From assembly GCA_036274595.1 (NCBI GenBank), contig DASUFL010000052.1, positions 1 to 64,000 of the forward strand: a stretch of 64,000 bases of DNA. The letters run 5' to 3'. A program made the translations under genes and the position numbers. The stretch comes from WS-9 sp036274595 (GTDB lineage Bacteria > Eisenbacteria > RBG-16-71-46 > SZUA-252). Each line of letters begins with the position of its first letter. Positions within the stretch are counted from its first letter, which is position 1. Positions 49,781-59,109 of the stretch are shown piece by piece. The notes beneath the pieces were generated by a model. It saw only the letters and a list, made by a program, of their open reading frames with translations. It searched no databases and was not told the DNA's origin.

Positions 49781-52463
49781 GGCGCTCTCCTCCCGATTCC
49801 GCGACGATCCAGTACACGCCGCTCCCCGCCTGATTCGCCCTCGCGTCCCTGCCATCCCAGCGGATCAAGGTGCGATCGGATCCCATCGGTCCGTCGTACA
49901 GAGTCCGGATCGATTCCCCGCGCACGTTGACCACGCGAACGCGGAGATGGCTCCCCGCCGCGCCTGGCCGCTCGATGGGAATCGCGAGCGCGCCGGAGAA
50001 CGGATTGGGCGAAGCCGGTCCAACGCGAAAGGCGAGCGGAGCGGGCGGCGGATCGGACACCGGCGGCGGCTCGGGCGGGAGCACCGGCGTCGGGGTGATC
50101 GCGAACACGCGTCCCACGATGTCCGCGCCGCTCGAGACCGAGCGCGTGTCGCTCCACAGCACGACCACGTGGCCCGACGCATCGAGGCCCACGGTAGGAT
50201 CGAGCTGGTCCGCGCTGAGCACGTCCTGATCGACACGCAGAATCCCCGTCGAGGGTGTCACGCCTCCCTCGAAGGCCTGCATCCACGGAGTCCAGTCGCC
50301 GACCCGCTTGGATTCCCAGGTGACGACGGACTGGCCGCCGGACACGGCGATCCCTGGAGCCAGCATGGCGTCGTCATGACCGGGATCGAGGCGGATCGGG
50401 CTCGAGAGCGCCGCTCCCGAGGTGGCAAAGCTCTGCACGTAGAGGCGTGAGAGCCCCGACGGATCGCTGCAGAGCCATGCCACCTCGATCCGCCCTTCCG
50501 AGCCGAGACCGATGCGCGGTTCGGATCGGGTCCCCGTCTGCCCCGCTCCGACCTCGATCGTGGCCCTGTCCTGGCGCAGATCCGAGCCCAAGTGGACGAT
50601 CCAGAGCCCCGGTTCCACCACGCCGTCGATCGCATAGGCGAGCCAGTAGCCGCCCGAGCCGTCACGATCGAGATCCACCCCCACGACCGGCGACGAAGGA
50701 GGCGCCGTGAGGATCGGATGATTGTCCCCGATCCTCGCTCCGGCCAGCGTCAGGAGCTGACCGAAGGGCTGGGTCGTCCCGGTGCGCGCATCGAGCCAGG
50801 CCACCGCGAACGTGCTGCCGTCGGTCGTCGTGGCCGGAGTCGATTGCGCGCTCGCGAGGCGGTCCGAGATCCAGAAGCCCGAGACCGGGGGGTTGCCGGG
50901 CGCGGCATACAGGAATCCGCGAATCTCGCCCGCGTCCGAATCGCGTGCGAGCTGCGCCGCGATGAGGCCGGCGCCGGACATCGTCACAGCCGACGACGAT
51001 GTGACGGGACGGTTCACGCCGTCGTCCTTCGCGATGAGATGGTTCGCACCCGATCGTCCGCCCGCCGCGGTGATCCACTGTCCGTAGAGGTCTCCGGTTC
51101 CGGTCCGGTAGTCGATCCACGTGGCCAGATACTGCCCCGGCCCACGGCCGACATGGGGACGCCTCTGATCCCCCGATGCCGCATCGTCGTTCAGCTGCGT
51201 CTCGGAATTCCGGCGCGTGCCGTCGGGCAGGATGGAGAGGGCGTAGACGTCCGGCGATCCGTTCCGTCCGTCCTCCCACACGGCCACGATTCCGTCGCGG
51301 CCGTCCCACACCGCGTCGGGCGTGCCTTGGCGCGCCGGAAGGAACGCGTTCACGCGAAAGTTCGCCCCGGGCGCGGTGGTGTCGTACGGGATGCGCGCCG
51401 CCTGGACGTTGGCGTCGATGCCCAGGTTGCCCCGATAGTCCTCCCAGAGCAGGTACGCGACACCCGGGGCCGAGAAGGCTCGCACGGCGCGCTGATCCTT
51501 GCCCAGGGGATCGTCGTTCACCCGTACGTTGCCGCCGACCATGCCGCCGGATGGATCGATGCGCTGCGCGTACACGTCGCCGGTGTCCGCGGGCTTGTCG
51601 CGCCGGTCGATCCAGCCGACGACGAAGCCCTCCTCACCGGCCGCGACGCAGACCGATTCGTCGTCCTGGTTCCCGGTGGTTCCGTTGACCTTGAAGTTGC
51701 CGCCGACCGGCTGGCCGAGCGCGTTCAGACGCTGCGCGAAGATGTCGTCCGTCGCCCCGAGCGTGGCACCGCCGCGGCCATCCTGCCAGGCGACCAGAGC
51801 CGAGCCGTCGGGCTGCGCGGCCACCGCGGGTCCGCCCTGGGAGCTCCCTCCCACGATCGGGTCCACCGAGATCTTGAAGTTGGGTCCTATGGGAGCGCCC
51901 GAAGCGGTGACGTAGACGCCGAAGATCTCCCCCTGGGCCTGGCGCTGGTCGGCCCACACGACGAGATAGCGGTCCGGACCGACGGCCGTGACGGCGGGAT
52001 GGGACTGATCGAAGGAGCCGCCGTCGTCGTTCAAGCGGAGATTGGGGGTGATCCGAAGTCCGATCGAGTCGAGCGCCGCGCCGTAGATGTCGCGATTGGC
52101 CGCGCGCGTGTCCTCCCAGACGCAGAAGAACGTCCCGGCCGGGCTCGCCGCGATGTCGGGAAAGCTCTGCGTGCCGCCATTGGAGTCATCGTTGATGCGC
52201 CGGTTCAAGGAGGTCCCGATTCCTTGCGGATCGTGGATCGTGAGTGCGTACGCGTCGAAGTCCACGTTCGAGTTGAACGTGTTCCGTCCATCCATCCAGA
52301 TCACGACGAGCGAACCGGACGAGCCGCAGGCCACGGTCGGCGCCCACTGGTTCTTGTTCACGCGGTCGTCGTTCACGAGGAACTCGTCCTGGGCGCTCGC
52401 GGGCAGAGCCGCGGCCAGCCAGGCGATCAGGAGCAACGGCAGAACGCCGGGACGCAAAGGCAA
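49752..52463 (-). CDS. Exported W-x-D-x-R repeat protein with FlgD/type IX-like tail
   Basis: The 903-residue protein begins with a signal peptide (PLLLIAWLAAALPASAQ). It holds at least eight copies of a propeller-like repeat with core V-x-W-x-D-x-R: VVIWMDGRN, FFCVWEDTRA, YLVVWADQRQ, ALVAWQDGRG, FVVGWIDRRD, YLLWEDYRG, IVAVWEDGRN and YLATWIDYRT. Each is about 55 residues and usually ends D-[IV]-[YF]-[AG]. The end matches Ig-like/FlgD tails (NPFSGALAIPI, GSGVYWIVAESGG, AVRVVQLR). Start is TTG at 52463; the open frame upstream is Arg/Gly shadow. Such propellers bind ligands at the surface; no partner is clear. Confidence 0.8.
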   Translation of the reverse strand: MPLRPGVLPLLLIAWLAAALPASAQDEFLVNDDRVNKNQWAPTVACGSSGSLVVIWMDGRNTFNSNVDFDAYALTIHDPQGIGTSLNRRINDDSNGGTQSFPDIAASPAGTFFCVWEDTRAANRDIYGAALDSIGLRITPNLRLNDDGGSFDQSHPAVTAVGPDRYLVVWADQRQAQGEIFGVYVTASGAPIGPNFKISVDPIVGGSSQGGPAVAAQPDGSALVAWQDGRGGATLGATDDIFAQRLNALGQPVGGNFKVNGTTGNQDDESVCVAAGEEGFVVGWIDRRDKPADTGDVYAQRIDPSGGMVGGNVRVNDDPLGKDQRAVRAFSAPGVAYLLWEDYRGNLGIDANVQAARIPYDTTAPGANFRVNAFLPARQGTPDAVWDGRDGIVAVWEDGRNGSPDVYALSILPDGTRRNSETQLNDDAASGDQRRPHVGRGPGQYLATWIDYRTGTGDLYGQWITAAGGRSGANHLIAKDDGVNRPVTSSSAVTMSGAGLIAAQLARDSDAGEIRGFLYAAPGNPPVSGFWISDRLASAQSTPATTTDGSTFAVAWLDARTGTTQPFGQLLTLAGARIGDNHPILTAPPSSPVVGVDLDRDGSGGYWLAYAIDGVVEPGLWIVHLGSDLRQDRATIEVGAGQTGTRSEPRIGLGSEGRIEVAWLCSDPSGLSRLYVQSFATSGAALSSPIRLDPGHDDAMLAPGIAVSGGQSVVTWESKRVGDWTPWMQAFEGGVTPSTGILRVDQDVLSADQLDPTVGLDASGHVVVLWSDTRSVSSGADIVGRVFAITPTPVLPPEPPPVSDPPPAPLAFRVGPASPNPFSGALAIPIERPGAAGSHLRVRVVNVRGESIRTLYDGPMGSDRTLIRWDGRDARANQAGSGVYWIVAESGGERRAVRVVQLR

Positions 52464-52510
52464 CGAGCGATCACCCTTTCCGGCGTGGCGCGAGACCGGC
52501 GGCGCTCCGA

Positions 52511-53887
52511 TCAGACCGTGAGCGCGGGGATCGTCACCTCGGGGAATCTGGAGAGCGTATCGAAGATGTCGCGGGCGATTTCGTGGAGCCTTTCGCGCGA
52601 CTTCGCCTCGAACCGGACCACCAGAACCGGCTGGGTGTTGGATGCGCGAACAAGCCCCCAGCCGTCCCCGAACTGGACCCGGGCGCCGTCCACCTCGAGG
52701 ACGTCGTACCGGGACCGGTAGTGCTCGCGAACGGAGTCCACGATAGCAAACTTGGCCGCGTCGGTGCAATCGAGTCGAAGCTCGGGGGTGGAGACGTACC
52801 GGGATTGCGGCAGCTCCTTGACCAGCGCGGACAGCGGACGGCCGGCCGAGGCGAGGATGCGCAGGAGCCGCCCCGCCCCGTAGAGCGCATCGTCATACCC
52901 ATAGAACTCGTCCGCGAAGAACATGTGCCCCGACATCTCGCCGCCCAGCGGCGCGTGGGTTTCGCGCATCTTCGCCTTGATGAGTGAGTGTCCCGCCTTC
53001 CACATGATCGGGTTTCCACCCTTCTGCTTCACCAAGTCGACGAGCCCCTGGGAGCACTTCACTTCGAAGACCACCGTGCTTCCCGGCTTCTTCGCGAGCA
53101 CGTCCGCCGCGAAGAGCCCGAGGAGCTCGTCCCCGAAGATCATCCGCCCGTTCTCGTCCACCGCACCCACGCGATCGGCGTCGCCGTCGAATCCGATCCC
53201 GAGGTCCGCCTTCGTGGCGCGCACCCGGTCGCACAGGGGCTTCATCAGCTCCGGCACGGTCGGGTCCGGGAGATGGTTCGGGAACCGGCCGTCGGGCTCG
53301 GCAAACATGGCGTCCACGTCGCAGCCGATGGCTCGAAGGAAGCGGGGTCCCAGGATGCTGGCGGCGCCGTTCCCTGGGTCGCACACGACCTTGAGCGGCT
53401 TCGCGAGCTGGATCCGTCCGCTCAGGTCGGCCATGTAGGCCTCGTCGACCGAGGCCTCCTCGACGGTGCCGCGCTTCTCGAGAACACCCGCGGTCGCGCC
53501 GCGCCGCTCGATCTCCTGGATCTCGGGCCCGTGGAGCGAGTTGGTCCCCTCCGACACCTTGATGCCGTTGTACTCGATCGGGTTGTGGCTTCCCGTGATC
53601 ATCACGCCGGCATCCGCCTTCAGATGGAGCACGGCGAAGTAGAGCGTGGGCGTCGGCACCTGCCCGACATCCACGACCGAGGCTCCCTGATCGCGCAGAC
53701 CCTCGACCACCGCCGCGCGGATGCGCGGCGACGAGAGCCGGACGTCCCGGCCGACGGCGATCCGGCGCTTGCCGCGCTCCGCCATCATCTGTGCGAACGC
53801 GCGCCCCACGGCGCGCGCGACGTCGTCGGTCAGGTCCCGGTCGGCGATGCCGCGGATGTCGTACTCGCGGAAGATCTGCGGGTTCAC
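52511..53887 (-). CDS. Phosphomannomutase/phosphoglucomutase
   Basis: The 458-residue alpha-D-phosphohexomutase has VMITGSHNPIEYNGIKVSEG with the phosphoserine, GFDGDADRVGAVDENG (Mg site), GGEMSGHMFF (sugar) and VRASNTQPVLVVRFEA (phosphate). It interconverts hexose 1- and 6-phosphates for GDP-mannose or UDP-glucose. The start is GTG at 53887, with AAGGAG five bases upstream and GTGA overlap with prfB; an Arg-rich frame upstream is shadow. Which hexose it prefers is not decidable. Confidence 0.93.
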   Translation of the reverse strand: MNPQIFREYDIRGIADRDLTDDVARAVGRAFAQMMAERGKRRIAVGRDVRLSSPRIRAAVVEGLRDQGASVVDVGQVPTPTLYFAVLHLKADAGVMITGSHNPIEYNGIKVSEGTNSLHGPEIQEIERRGATAGVLEKRGTVEEASVDEAYMADLSGRIQLAKPLKVVCDPGNGAASILGPRFLRAIGCDVDAMFAEPDGRFPNHLPDPTVPELMKPLCDRVRATKADLGIGFDGDADRVGAVDENGRMIFGDELLGLFAADVLAKKPGSTVVFEVKCSQGLVDLVKQKGGNPIMWKAGHSLIKAKMRETHAPLGGEMSGHMFFADEFYGYDDALYGAGRLLRILASAGRPLSALVKELPQSRYVSTPELRLDCTDAAKFAIVDSVREHYRSRYDVLEVDGARVQFGDGWGLVRASNTQPVLVVRFEAKSRERLHEIARDIFDTLSRFPEVTIPALTV

Positions 53888-54988
53888 GGGCGCTCCTTCA
53901 TTCTGAGGTAGGCATCGATGAATGGATCGAGGTCTCCGTCCATCACGGCCTGCACGTCGGTGACGACGACATCGGTGCGATGGTCCTTGACCTGAGTGTA
54001 CGGCTGAAAGACGTACGAGCGGATCTGATTTCCCCAGGCGATGTCCTTCTTGCCGCCGCCGAGCGAATCGCGCTTCTCCTTGTCCTCCTCGAGCCTCAGG
54101 GCGTAGAGGCGGGCGGTGAGGACCTTGAGCGCCGCGTCCCGATTCCTGTGCTGCGACCGCTCGCTCTGGCACTGGACGACGAGCCCGGTCGGCAAGTGCG
54201 TGATCCGCACGGCCGACTCGGTCTTGTTCACGTGCTGGCCCCCCGCGCCGCTCGCACGGTAGGTATCGATACGGAGGTCGGCATCCTTGATCTCGACGGC
54301 GCCGTCGTCCCCCGCTTGAGGATAGACGAAAACGGAGGCAAAGGACGTGTGGCGCCGCTTCTGGGCGTCATAGGGAGAGATGCGCACCAGCCGGTGCACC
54401 CCGCGCTCCGCTTTGAGATAACCGTACGCGAGGTCGCCGTCGATCTGGAGCGTCGCGTCCTTGATCCCCGCCTCGTCCCCCGCCTGCTGGTCGAGCACCT
54501 GAACCTTCCATCCGCGCCGCTCGACGTAGCGGAGGTACATGCGCAGGAGCATCTCCGCCCAGTCCTGGGACTCCGTTCCCCCGGCTCCCGGATGGATGGT
54601 GAGGATCGCGCCGTGCGCGTCGCTCTCGTCGGAGAGAAGGCTCCGGATCTCGAGGTCCTGGATGCGCGGCAGGAGTCGCTTCGACTGCTCCTCCAGCTCC
54701 TGCGCCAGGCCCTCGTCCGGCTCGTCGGTCAGGAGCGCGGCCATTCCTTCGGCATCGTCCACTTCGCGGGTGAGCTCGCGATAGGGCTCGGTCACCCGCT
54801 TGAGCGATTTCAGCTCGACGACGGTCTTCTGCGCCTGATCTCCGTCGTCCCAGAAACCGGGAGCGGCCATCCGCTCCTCCAGCTCCTTGGCCCGTGCTTC
54901 GCGCTGATCGACGTCAAAGATAGCTCCCGAGCTGCGCCAGGATCTGGCGTCCATCCTCGAGCCGCTTTCGCGTGGCACTCCAATCCAT
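53884..54988 (-). CDS. prfB: Peptide chain release factor 2, made by programmed +1 frameshift
   Basis: Zero frame: ATG at 54988 (AAGGAG five bases upstream) gives 24 codons (MDWSATRKRLEDGRQILAQL then GSYL) and then CTT TGA C. The TGA is at 54914-54916. Skipping the T continues as DVDQREARAKELEERM, giving 367 residues; E. coli RF2 has 365. GGGAG lies just upstream as the internal Shine-Dalgarno. Downstream blocks: PGFWDDGDQAQKTV, HPGAGGTESQDWAEMLLRMY and YRASGAGGQHVNKTESAVR with the catalytic GGQ. The stop-recognition tripeptide SPF is SPY here (codon 54370-54372). RF2 terminates at UGA and UAA. Confidence 0.96.
54913..54919 (-). promoter_or_regulatory. RF2 recoding site CTT-TGA-C
   Basis: The heptamer CTTTGAC with GGGAG a few bases upstream and a TGA in zero frame matches the E. 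coli-type autoregulatory site: low RF2 slows reading of UGA and lets the ribosome shift +1. Confidence 0.93.
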
Positions 54989-55002
54989 CGATGCTCCTTC
55001 CG

Positions 55003-55602
55003 TCAGGCCTTCGCTTCGGACAGGCTTTGGATCTCGTCCCAGATCGCGTCCGCCTGCGCGACGAGCGCGGCGCGGTCCCCCGCATTCTCCACCTTCCAGA
55101 GCCGCCGCGCTCCACGCACGGGCGGAAGCTTCTGTCCTTGGATGCGCCCGCGCGCCACCTCGTCGGAGAAGGATCGCGCCGCGCGGAGCCTCCGCGCCCG
55201 CTCATCCTCGGACGCGACCACCTCGACCACGCCGTCGAGCTCGGGCTCGATCCGCCAGGTCGTGAGCATGGCCGCATCGAGCACGCGCACGGGGGCTCCG
55301 GGCGCCTCGAGCGCGGCGCGCACCCGCTCGAGGAGCTTCGGCTGCACGATCGCGTTCAGCCGGCCCATCCGGTCCGGGTCCGCGAAGACGACCCTCCCCA
55401 GCCGCGCGCGATCGACCTCGCCTTGCCGGTCCATCACGTCATCGCCGAACGCCTCGCGGATCGCCGCGCGCACCTCGGCCAGGCGCAGGACCTCCCAGCC
55501 CAGGGCGTCGCCGTCGACGTAATCGGCGCCCCGCTCCCGGAACCGGCGCGCCAGGGTCGATTTGCCGGAAGCCATCGCCCCTGTGACACCGATCCGGACC
55601 AT
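55003..55602 (-). CDS. coaE: Dephospho-CoA kinase
   Basis: The 199-residue P-loop kinase phosphorylates dephospho-CoA to CoA, the last step of CoA synthesis. Walker A is GVTGAMASGKSTLARRF and VDGDALGWEVLR is the acceptor block; LGRVVFADPDRMGRLNAIVQ is the family motif usually F-x(n)-L-x-I-x-H-P. It lies 14 bases upstream of prfB and 47 downstream of polA, a partnership common in bacteria. A TTGACC element precedes it but without a good -10. Confidence 0.92.
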   Translation of the reverse strand: MVRIGVTGAMASGKSTLARRFRERGADYVDGDALGWEVLRLAEVRAAIREAFGDDVMDRQGEVDRARLGRVVFADPDRMGRLNAIVQPKLLERVRAALEAPGAPVRVLDAAMLTTWRIEPELDGVVEVVASEDERARRLRAARSFSDEVARGRIQGQKLPPVRGARRLWKVENAGDRAALVAQADAIWDEIQSLSEAKA

Positions 55603-55649
55603 CGCGTCAACCTATCGGCGCGCGCGCGCGAGGGTCAAGCCGAAAGCCC

Positions 55650-58532
55650 TCACGGGTGCGCGTCGGCCCAGTTCGCCCCGCTCCCCTCGTGGACCACGAG
55701 CGGCACGCGGAGCGGGATGGCGTGCTCCATCACCTGGCGGATCAAGGGGCCGATCTCGGCAAGCTCCTCCGGATCGGTCTCGAACAGGAGCTCGTCATGC
55801 ACCTGGAGGATGAGCCGCGTGCGGCACTTGCGCTCCGCGAGGAGCGCGTCGATCCGCACCATGGCGATCTTGATGAGATCCGCGGCCGAGCCCTGGATGG
55901 GCATGTTGACCGCGGCGCGCTCCGCCTCGGCCCGGCGCGCCCCCTCCGATCTCAGATTCGCGAAGGGGCGGCGCCGCTTGAGAATCGTCTCCGCGTAGCC
56001 GGTGCGCCGCGCCTGGGCGAGGGTCCGGTCGATGTACTGCGCCACGCCGGCGAGCGTCCGCTTGTACTCCTCGATGAACGCCGCCGCGAGCGGACGCGAG
56101 AGGCTGAGCTCCCGCGCGAGCCGCACCGGCCCCATGCCGTACAGAATGCCGAAATTCACGATCTTCGCCTGCGCGCGCTGCGCGGATGTGACCTGATCGG
56201 GCGCCACGCCGAAGAGCTTCGCGGCCGTCGTGGCATGCACGTCTTCCCCCGTCCGGAAGGCCTCCGTGAGCACCGGATCGTGCGAGAAGTGCGCGAGGAG
56301 CCGGAGCTCGATCTGCGAGTAGTCGAAGGACGCGAGGAGACCGCGCTCCCCCTCCGCGACGAAGGCCCGGCGGATCGCGCTCCCCTCTTCCGTACGGATG
56401 GGGATGTTCTGGAGATTGGGATCGCTCGCGCTCAGGCGCCCCGTCGACGCCACCGTCTGGTGGAAGGTGGCGTGGAGCCGCCCCGTGGCCCTGTCCGTGA
56501 GGCGCGGCAGGGTGTCCACGTAGCCACTCTTCAGCTTCTGGATCTGGCGGTGCGCGAGCAACAGCTTGGGAAGCGGGTGCACCGCCGCGAGCGCTTCGAG
56601 CACCTCGACGTCGGTCGAGTAGCCATCCTTCGTGCGCTTGCCGCGCGGAAGCTTGAGCCGCTCGAACAGCACCTCCGCGACCTGGCGCGGCGAGGAGACG
56701 TTGAACGGCACTCCGGCCAGCTCCTGGATCTCGTGGTCGAGCCGCTCGAGCTCCGCCCCCATCTCCTTCCCCATGCCTTCGAGCTGGCTGACGTCGACCT
56801 TGACCCCCGCGCGCTCCATGCGCGTGAGCACGCCGACGAGCGGCATCTCCACGTCGCGGAAGAGCGGGAGCGCTTCGGCGGCCTCGAGCTCGTGGGTCAG
56901 GAGCGGGACGAGGCGGAGACACGCGTCCGCGTCCTCGCAGCAGTACTCCGCCACGCGCTCGACGGGCGCGTCGGCCATGCTGATCTGATCGCGCCCCGAT
57001 CCGATCACGGACTCCGTCGGGATCTTCTTCAGCCCGAGACGGCTCCAGGAGAGCGCGTCGAGGTTCTTCGGCTGGTCGGGATCGACGAGGAAGCCCGCGA
57101 TCATCGTATCGAACGCGACATCCTTGACCGGGATCCCGAACGCGTGGAGGACGTGCCAGTCGAACTTCGCGTTCTGCGCGACGCGCCACCCGTCGGCCGA
57201 ATCGAAGAACGGACGAAGCGCCTCGCGCACATGGTCCTTGTCGAGCATCGTCCCCTGCCGGTGACCGACCGGGAGGTAGAACGCGCGCCCCGGCGCCGTC
57301 GCGAGGGCCACGCCGACCAGGTCGGAGCGATGGGGATCGAATCCCGTGGTCTCGGTGTCGAACGCGACCGGCCCCGAGGCTTCGGAAAGCTCCCGCGCGA
57401 GCGCCTGGAGCCCTTCCGCGTCCTTCACGATCGTGTAGCTCCCGAAGGGCTCGCGCGGCGGCTCGAGAACAAGGACGGCGGGCGCGCTCTCGGCTCTGGG
57501 CTCGGCGGGCGCGCTCCGAGGGGCGCGGCGCGGCGGCGCCCCACGCAACGTCTCCGGAAAGAGATCCGTCGGCGGCGCTTCCGCCGCCGGCGCTCCGGCC
57601 GGGGCGGCACCGGGAGGCGGGGCCTCCTCCGCCGGCCCTTCCTCGTCCAGATCGGCGGCGAAGCGGCGGCGGAGCGTGTGGAACTCGAGATCGGTCATGA
57701 GCGAGGCGAGCTCGCGCGCCTGAAGGGGCTCCCGCTCGAGCTCGTCCCAGTGGCGGTCGAGCGGGAGATCGGCGCGGATCGTGACGAGCGTGTGGCTCAA
57801 GCGCGCGTTGGCCTCGTTCACGCGGAGCTTCTCCCGGATGGCGGGGCGCTCCACGGTGTCGAGCGAGCGGTAGAGCTCGTCGATCGAATGGTATCTCTGA
57901 ATGAGCTGCGCCGCCGTCTTCTCGCCGATGCCCGCCACGCCGGGCACGTTGTCCGACGCGTCCCCCATGAGCGCGAGGAGGTCCACCATCTCCTCCGGCG
58001 GCACGCCATAGCGCTCCCGCACCGCCGCGGGATCCATGGGCTGGAGCTCGCCCGTCTTCCCCTGCGGCGCGAGGACCCAGGTGCGCTCGGAGATCAGCTG
58101 GAAGAAGTCCTTGTCGCCGGTCAGGATCAACGTGGTCGCCCCCGCGCGCTCCGCCTCCTTCGCGAGGCTTCCGATCAGATCGTCGGCCTCGACGCCGTCC
58201 TGCTCGACGATGGGAATGCCGAGCAGCCCGATGACCTCGCGCGAGCGCGGGAGCTGCGCGGTGAGATCGGCCGGCACCGCCGGGCGGTGCGCCTTGTACT
58301 CGGGATAGACGCGATGTCGGAAGGTCTTCGCCTTCGTGTCGAACACCATCGCCACCTTGTCGGGACGGCGCGACGCGAGGAGCGGCAGGAGCGTCTGGAG
58401 GATCCCGTAGGGGATGCTCGTCGGCTCCCCCTTCTTGTTCCGGAGCGGCTTCCGGATGAAGGCGTAGTAGCAGCGATAGACGAGCGCGGACCCGTCGATG
58501 AGAAGGAGGCGCTTACTGGCGCCGGATTCCAT
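55650..58532 (-). CDS. polA: DNA polymerase I
   Basis: The 960-residue protein has all three domains. The 5' nuclease (1-290) has LLLIDGSALVYRCYYAF, VMVFD-like and ILTGDKDFFQLI. A Pro/Ala-rich linker (about 300-355) leads to the 3'-5' exonuclease. Its acids are intact: VAFDTETTGFDP, QNAKFDWHVL and YCCEDADACL. The polymerase has motif A DYSQIELRLLAHFSHD, motif B AKIVNFGILYGMGPVRLARE and motif C LQVHDELLFE. It fills gaps and removes RNA primers. ATG at 58532 overlaps nadD by 20 bases. Confidence 0.97.
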   Translation of the reverse strand: MESGASKRLLLIDGSALVYRCYYAFIRKPLRNKKGEPTSIPYGILQTLLPLLASRRPDKVAMVFDTKAKTFRHRVYPEYKAHRPAVPADLTAQLPRSREVIGLLGIPIVEQDGVEADDLIGSLAKEAERAGATTLILTGDKDFFQLISERTWVLAPQGKTGELQPMDPAAVRERYGVPPEEMVDLLALMGDASDNVPGVAGIGEKTAAQLIQRYHSIDELYRSLDTVERPAIREKLRVNEANARLSHTLVTIRADLPLDRHWDELEREPLQARELASLMTDLEFHTLRRRFAADLDEEGPAEEAPPPGAAPAGAPAAEAPPTDLFPETLRGAPPRRAPRSAPAEPRAESAPAVLVLEPPREPFGSYTIVKDAEGLQALARELSEASGPVAFDTETTGFDPHRSDLVGVALATAPGRAFYLPVGHRQGTMLDKDHVREALRPFFDSADGWRVAQNAKFDWHVLHAFGIPVKDVAFDTMIAGFLVDPDQPKNLDALSWSRLGLKKIPTESVIGSGRDQISMADAPVERVAEYCCEDADACLRLVPLLTHELEAAEALPLFRDVEMPLVGVLTRMERAGVKVDVSQLEGMGKEMGAELERLDHEIQELAGVPFNVSSPRQVAEVLFERLKLPRGKRTKDGYSTDVEVLEALAAVHPLPKLLLAHRQIQKLKSGYVDTLPRLTDRATGRLHATFHQTVASTGRLSASDPNLQNIPIRTEEGSAIRRAFVAEGERGLLASFDYSQIELRLLAHFSHDPVLTEAFRTGEDVHATTAAKLFGVAPDQVTSAQRAQAKIVNFGILYGMGPVRLARELSLSRPLAAAFIEEYKRTLAGVAQYIDRTLAQARRTGYAETILKRRRPFANLRSEGARRAEAERAAVNMPIQGSAADLIKIAMVRIDALLAERKCRTRLILQVHDELLFETDPEELAEIGPLIRQVMEHAIPLRVPLVVHEGSGANWADAHP

Positions 58533-59109
58533 AGAGACCGTTCTCGATCGCGTAGCGAAGTGCTGAGTCGGGCATCCACCAGCGCACGGACAGCCCGCGC
58601 TTCAGGCGTCTGCGAATCTCGCTCGAGGAGATTCCGATCCGGGGCGGATCGAGGAGCGACACGCGACCTCGCAGCGCCGGCCGAATCCGCGGAAACCGTC
58701 CGTCCCCGCGAGGGACCACGGCCAGGCGCGCCAGCCGCGCGATCCGCTCGGGGTCGCGCCACGTCGGAAAGTCCTCGAGGCTGTCCTGTCCCATCACGAA
58801 GTAGAGGTCCCGAGCCTTCCTGGTGAGATGCTCGAGCGTGTCCACCGTGAAGGAGACGCCGCCCCGGTCCACTTCGAGCGTCGACACCTCGAAGCGCGGC
58901 ACTCCGCGCACCGAAAGGCGGAGCATCTGGACCCGGTGCGCGGCCGAAGCGATCGTGCGCGAGCGCTTGTGCGCGGGGCGCGCGGCCGGGACGAAGAGCA
59001 TGCGATCGAGACCAAGCTTGGCGAGCGCTTCCTCGGCCATGATGAGATGACCGACGTGGACGGGGTCGAACGTGCCGCCGAACACGCCGAGGCGCTCGGC
59101 GCGCCTCAA
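58513..59109 (-). CDS. nadD: Nicotinate-nucleotide adenylyltransferase
   Basis: The 198-residue enzyme makes deamido-NAD from nicotinate mononucleotide and ATP. GVFGGTFDPVHVGHLIMAEE carries HxGH; FVMGQDSLEDFPTWRDPERI and GISSSEIRRRL (ISSTxIR class) follow. The start is TTG at 59109 sharing TTGA with the bamD stop; this is inferred from the overlap and alignment of the motif to residue 9, because no ATG or GTG is in frame nearby. Confidence 0.93.
   Translation of the reverse strand: MRRAERLGVFGGTFDPVHVGHLIMAEEALAKLGLDRMLFVPAARPAHKRSRTIASAAHRVQMLRLSVRGVPRFEVSTLEVDRGGVSFTVDTLEHLTRKARDLYFVMGQDSLEDFPTWRDPERIARLARLAVVPRGDGRFPRIRPALRGRVSLLDPPRIGISSSEIRRRLKRGLSVRWWMPDSALRYAIENGLYGIRRQ

Noticed and set aside
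47828..52721. Two plus-strand open frames of about 700 residues each (47828-49930 and 50592-52721)
   Set aside because: Both lie antisense to exoprotein genes with signal peptides and repeats. No ribosome-binding site or motif supports them.
54978..54988. prfB as a truncated or broken gene because of its internal TGA
   Set aside because: The CTT-TGA-C context, upstream GGGAG, a good start at 54988 and a restored full-length protein show programmed frameshifting.
55656..58826. A 1056-residue open frame on the plus strand across polA and nadD
   Set aside because: It is antisense to polA, whose domains and catalytic motifs are all in order. In GC-rich DNA the antisense frame stays open because of third-position G/C. 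It shows no domain motif.
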